Assembly (NCBI GenBank): GCA_020343595.1
Contig: CP070802.1
Coordinates: 704,070 to 749,127 of the forward strand
Direction: 5' to 3'
Source: Caldifarciminota bacterium
GTDB lineage: Bacteria > Hydrothermota > Tepidihabitantia > SM23-42
Length of the DNA stretch: 45,058 nucleotides
In this document: one piece after another, positions 43,363 to 45,058 of the stretch
Layout of the letters: the number at the start of each line of letters is the position of its first letter
Numbering within the stretch: position 1 is the first letter of the stretch
The notes under the pieces: generated by a model
Database searches by the model: none
The model's input: the letters and a program-made list of their open reading frames with translations, nothing else
What the model was told of the DNA's origin: nothing
Program-made: the position numbers and the translations under genes

Positions 43363-44227
43363 GATGGTCCAGTATAGCGCGTATCGATTCTCCTATTAGC
43401 GCCAGCGAGAAAAATAGAATGCCCGATATGACTAATAGAATCACCAGATACAGGAGGGGACGAAAGCCGTATCCAAAGAGCCGAAGGATGATCGACAATG
43501 CCCCGACAGCGACACCTGTAAGAATGGAGAATAGACCGACCGTCCCAAAATAGAGCATGGGTTTCTTCATGAAAGAAAGTTGAAATTTCACAGCGAGCAA
43601 GTCAAAAAACCCAATGAGAATACGGGACTTCTGCTGGTACTTCGGAACTCCATACCTCCGTGGGCGAATGTCCACCTTCGCTTCACCGATCCTGTAACCC
43701 GCTTCCTTGGCCAGTGGTACCAGATAGCGATGCCAGTCCTTGCGCAGCGGGATTTCATTGAGGACGTCTTTCCTTACCGCCTTGATCGCATTCATATCAT
43801 GAACCTCAAGGCCGAAAAGCTTCCTCGCCCACAAATTGTACGTATTTGATACGAATCTCTTTTCATATTTACCCTGTTTCCATCCTGTTGCGATATCGTA
43901 CCCACTTTCAATTAGCGCGATCAATCTGGGAATGTCGTTCGGGTCATATTGCATATCAGCGTCAAATATCACAATGATATCACCCTTCGCAACTTTGGCA
44001 CCGGACATTATGGCCTGCGTTTTGCCCATATTCCGTTTGTGCCGTACGCAGCGCAAGTAACGTCTCCGTATTTTCTTCAGTAGGTCAGACGTCCCATCTT
44101 CAGAGCCGTCGTCGACAAATATCACCTCGTAGTTCCTCTTCTTCCCGATGAATACGTCAAATTCCTCGAAAAAAAACGGTATATTGACTGCTTCATTATA
44201 TGCAGGGACTACAACGGAAACATTCAT
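43343..44227 (-). CDS. GT2-family (DPM1/ArnC-like) glycosyltransferase with two C-terminal membrane helices
   Basis: This has 294 residues. The GT-A core carries VVVPAYNEAVNIPFF (5-19), FVDDGSEDGT (37-46) and the metal-binding DAD (89-91, IFDADMQYDPND). After the catalytic domain (about 1-215) two hydrophobic helices follow (about 217-245 and 253-280). This matches polyprenyl-phosphate hexose synthases that make lipid-linked sugars at the membrane. It heads the operon GT2-flippase-ugd-uxs-mscS. Its promoter (TTGACT, 16 bp, TATAAT) ends 5 bases before ATG 44227, predicting a leaderless message. Confidence 0.9.
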   Translation of the reverse strand: MNVSVVVPAYNEAVNIPFFFEEFDVFIGKKRNYEVIFVDDGSEDGTSDLLKKIRRRYLRCVRHKRNMGKTQAIMSGAKVAKGDIIVIFDADMQYDPNDIPRLIALIESGYDIATGWKQGKYEKRFVSNTYNLWARKLFGLEVHDMNAIKAVRKDVLNEIPLRKDWHRYLVPLAKEAGYRIGEAKVDIRPRRYGVPKYQQKSRILIGFFDLLAVKFQLSFMKKPMLYFGTVGLFSILTGVAVGALSIILRLFGYGFRPLLYLVILLVISGILFFSLALIGESIRAILDHLEKPKV

Positions 44228-44232
44228 GTGTG

Positions 44233-44260
44233 ATTATATGGAATCTCCGTACTTAGTCAA
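44233..44260 (-). promoter_or_regulatory. Promoter of the GT2 operon, leaderless type
   Basis: On the minus strand TTGACT (44260-44255) and TATAAT (44238-44233) are separated by 16 bp. Five bases lie between the -10 box and ATG 44227, so the first transcribed base should be about the A of ATG. Confidence 0.7.
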
Positions 44261-44290
44261 GAGCGCAGCCAGGAATACAATATGCATGCT

Positions 44291-44887
44291 TCATACAGCG
44301 GGCAAAGTATCTGCCAGCGATATGATGGTAAGTTCACATATCCTCTTAAGGGTTTCAAATACGCCGATATTTCGAATTGCTACGCTTTCAAAATATTCAT
44401 AATCTTCATTGTTCAGCTGGGATTGCAGTTCTTTAATCTCCATGATGTTCGGCAGATCGCGTTTGTTGTACTGGATTATCATCGGGATATCTTTCAGAAT
44501 CAAATTGTACGCCCTCAGATTATCCTGCAGGTTATAAAGACTCTCGATATTCTCCTCCAACCGCTCCCTCTGTGAGTCAATCACAAACACCAATCCATCG
44601 ACATTGCGCAAAACAAGTCTACGTGAGGCATTATAGTAAACCTGTCCAGGTACCGTATAGAGATGAAACCTTAATTTCCATCCCTTTATCTCCCCTACAT
44701 CAATCGGCAGGAAATCAAAGAATATTGTCTGGTCCAGATCGGTCGCCAGACTCATCATCTGACCCTTCTGGCCGGGCGACAACTTAGCATGGATCGAACG
44801 CAAATTGGTCGTCTTGCCACCAAGACTCGTCCCGTAGTAGACGATTTTCAGGTTCAGTTCTTTCTTGGAGTAATTGTAATTCGCCAT
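44291..44887 (-). CDS. mglA: MglA-like small Ras-type GTPase
   Basis: This has 198 residues. The P-loop GTSLGGKT is at 19-26, and the switch II region contains YTVPGQVYYNASR (about 77-89) with the MglA-typical PGQ in place of Ras-like DxxGQ. The base-specificity motif is NKRD (about 143-146). MglA switches cell polarity and motility in Myxococcus and occurs widely in FCB and candidate phyla, usually with a roadblock protein MglB. No roadblock gene is visible; the gene 3 bases upstream is different. The opening MANYNYSKKELNLKIVYYG is typical. Confidence 0.92.
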   Translation of the reverse strand: MANYNYSKKELNLKIVYYGTSLGGKTTNLRSIHAKLSPGQKGQMMSLATDLDQTIFFDFLPIDVGEIKGWKLRFHLYTVPGQVYYNASRRLVLRNVDGLVFVIDSQRERLEENIESLYNLQDNLRAYNLILKDIPMIIQYNKRDLPNIMEIKELQSQLNNEDYEYFESVAIRNIGVFETLKRICELTIISLADTLPAV

Positions 44888-44890
44888 GGT

Positions 44891-45058
44891 TCAGGATATA
44901 TCTACGAGATTAAGGGAATTGTCCACGGTGAACGTACTCACGCCATCGGTCAGTACCGGCGCTGGGTTGCCTTCACCAAAAGGCATTAACGTCTTGAGTA
45001 TGGCCACATCTGATCTGCGCAGGAAAACCTCTGGTGCTGGTTCTGCCGATCCACAGCC
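44891..45058 (-). CDS. C-terminal tail of an unidentified protein, possibly RecJ-like
   Basis: An open frame enters at the window edge and ends at a TGA (44893-44891), 3 bases before mglA. The 55 visible residues include LKTLMPFGEGNPAPVL. PFGxGNPEP-type sequences are a hallmark of the DHHA1 region of RecJ exonuclease. However, RecJ normally continues for longer after that motif than the roughly 20 residues here, so this may be a different family. It is probably cotranscribed with mglA. Confidence 0.45.
   Translation of the reverse strand, partial: GCGSAEPAPEVFLRRSDVAILKTLMPFGEGNPAPVLTDGVSTFTVDNSLNLVDIS

Overview
The window is gene-dense, mid-GC bacterial chromosome with long operons and many 4-base ATGA stop/start overlaps. 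No gene settles the taxonomy. Several traits together point to a diderm candidate phylum near the Fibrobacteres-Chlorobi-Bacteroidetes group, with WOR-3/Stahlbacteria as my best guess: exported gingipain-like (C25) proteins with FlgD/T9SS-like C-terminal sorting domains, a PorX-type response regulator with a PglZ domain, LVIVD and Ycf48-like propellers, and an MglA GTPase. The assignment is inference.

Layout. (1) 1-1816, minus: 5' part of a ClpC-type AAA+ unfoldase. (2) 1911-19877, plus: a run of ten genes. It opens with poly-gamma-glutamate genes pgsB-pgsC-pgsW and no pgsA. A duplicated-domain exported protein and a likely outer-membrane barrel follow. Then come an LVIVD-repeat protein, three C25-family proteins, a Ycf48-like propeller and an M14 carboxypeptidase. 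Five of these exported proteins end in the same sorting-type domain. (3) 19903-26807, minus: UbiA-type prenyltransferase, PmbA/TldE, MntP, a methyltransferase, a KamA-like radical SAM enzyme and a sensor kinase. (4) 27015-30174, plus: argF, an ArsB/SLC13-type permease and a YbbR/CdaR-like protein. (5) 30315-36803, plus: tRNA-Leu(UAG), tig-clpP-clpX, an unknown gene, a sensor kinase and a PorX-like regulator. (6) 36804-37207: noncoding, with a hairpin-bearing repeat element. (7) 37208-45058, minus: a lipoprotein joining a peptide-binding domain to a TonB C-terminal domain; MscS; UDP-xylose genes uxs and ugd; a flippase-like membrane protein; a GT2 transferase; MglA; and the tail of a further gene.

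How they fit. The plus-strand run looks like a cell-surface programme: polyglutamate synthesis plus secreted, surface-anchored proteins. The PorX/PorY-like pair at 34-37 kb is the kind that controls type IX secretion in Bacteroidetes. All three C25 proteins keep the nucleophile Cys but lack the catalytic His, so they may be pseudoenzymes or a variant subfamily.

Ten sigma70-like promoters (near TTGACW, 16-17 bp spacer, near TATAAT) can be read by eye. In four cases the -10 box lies only 5-10 bases before the start codon (pgsB, the 26.8-kb kinase, ybbR-like, GT2), predicting leaderless mRNAs. This also moves the pgsB start to 1911.
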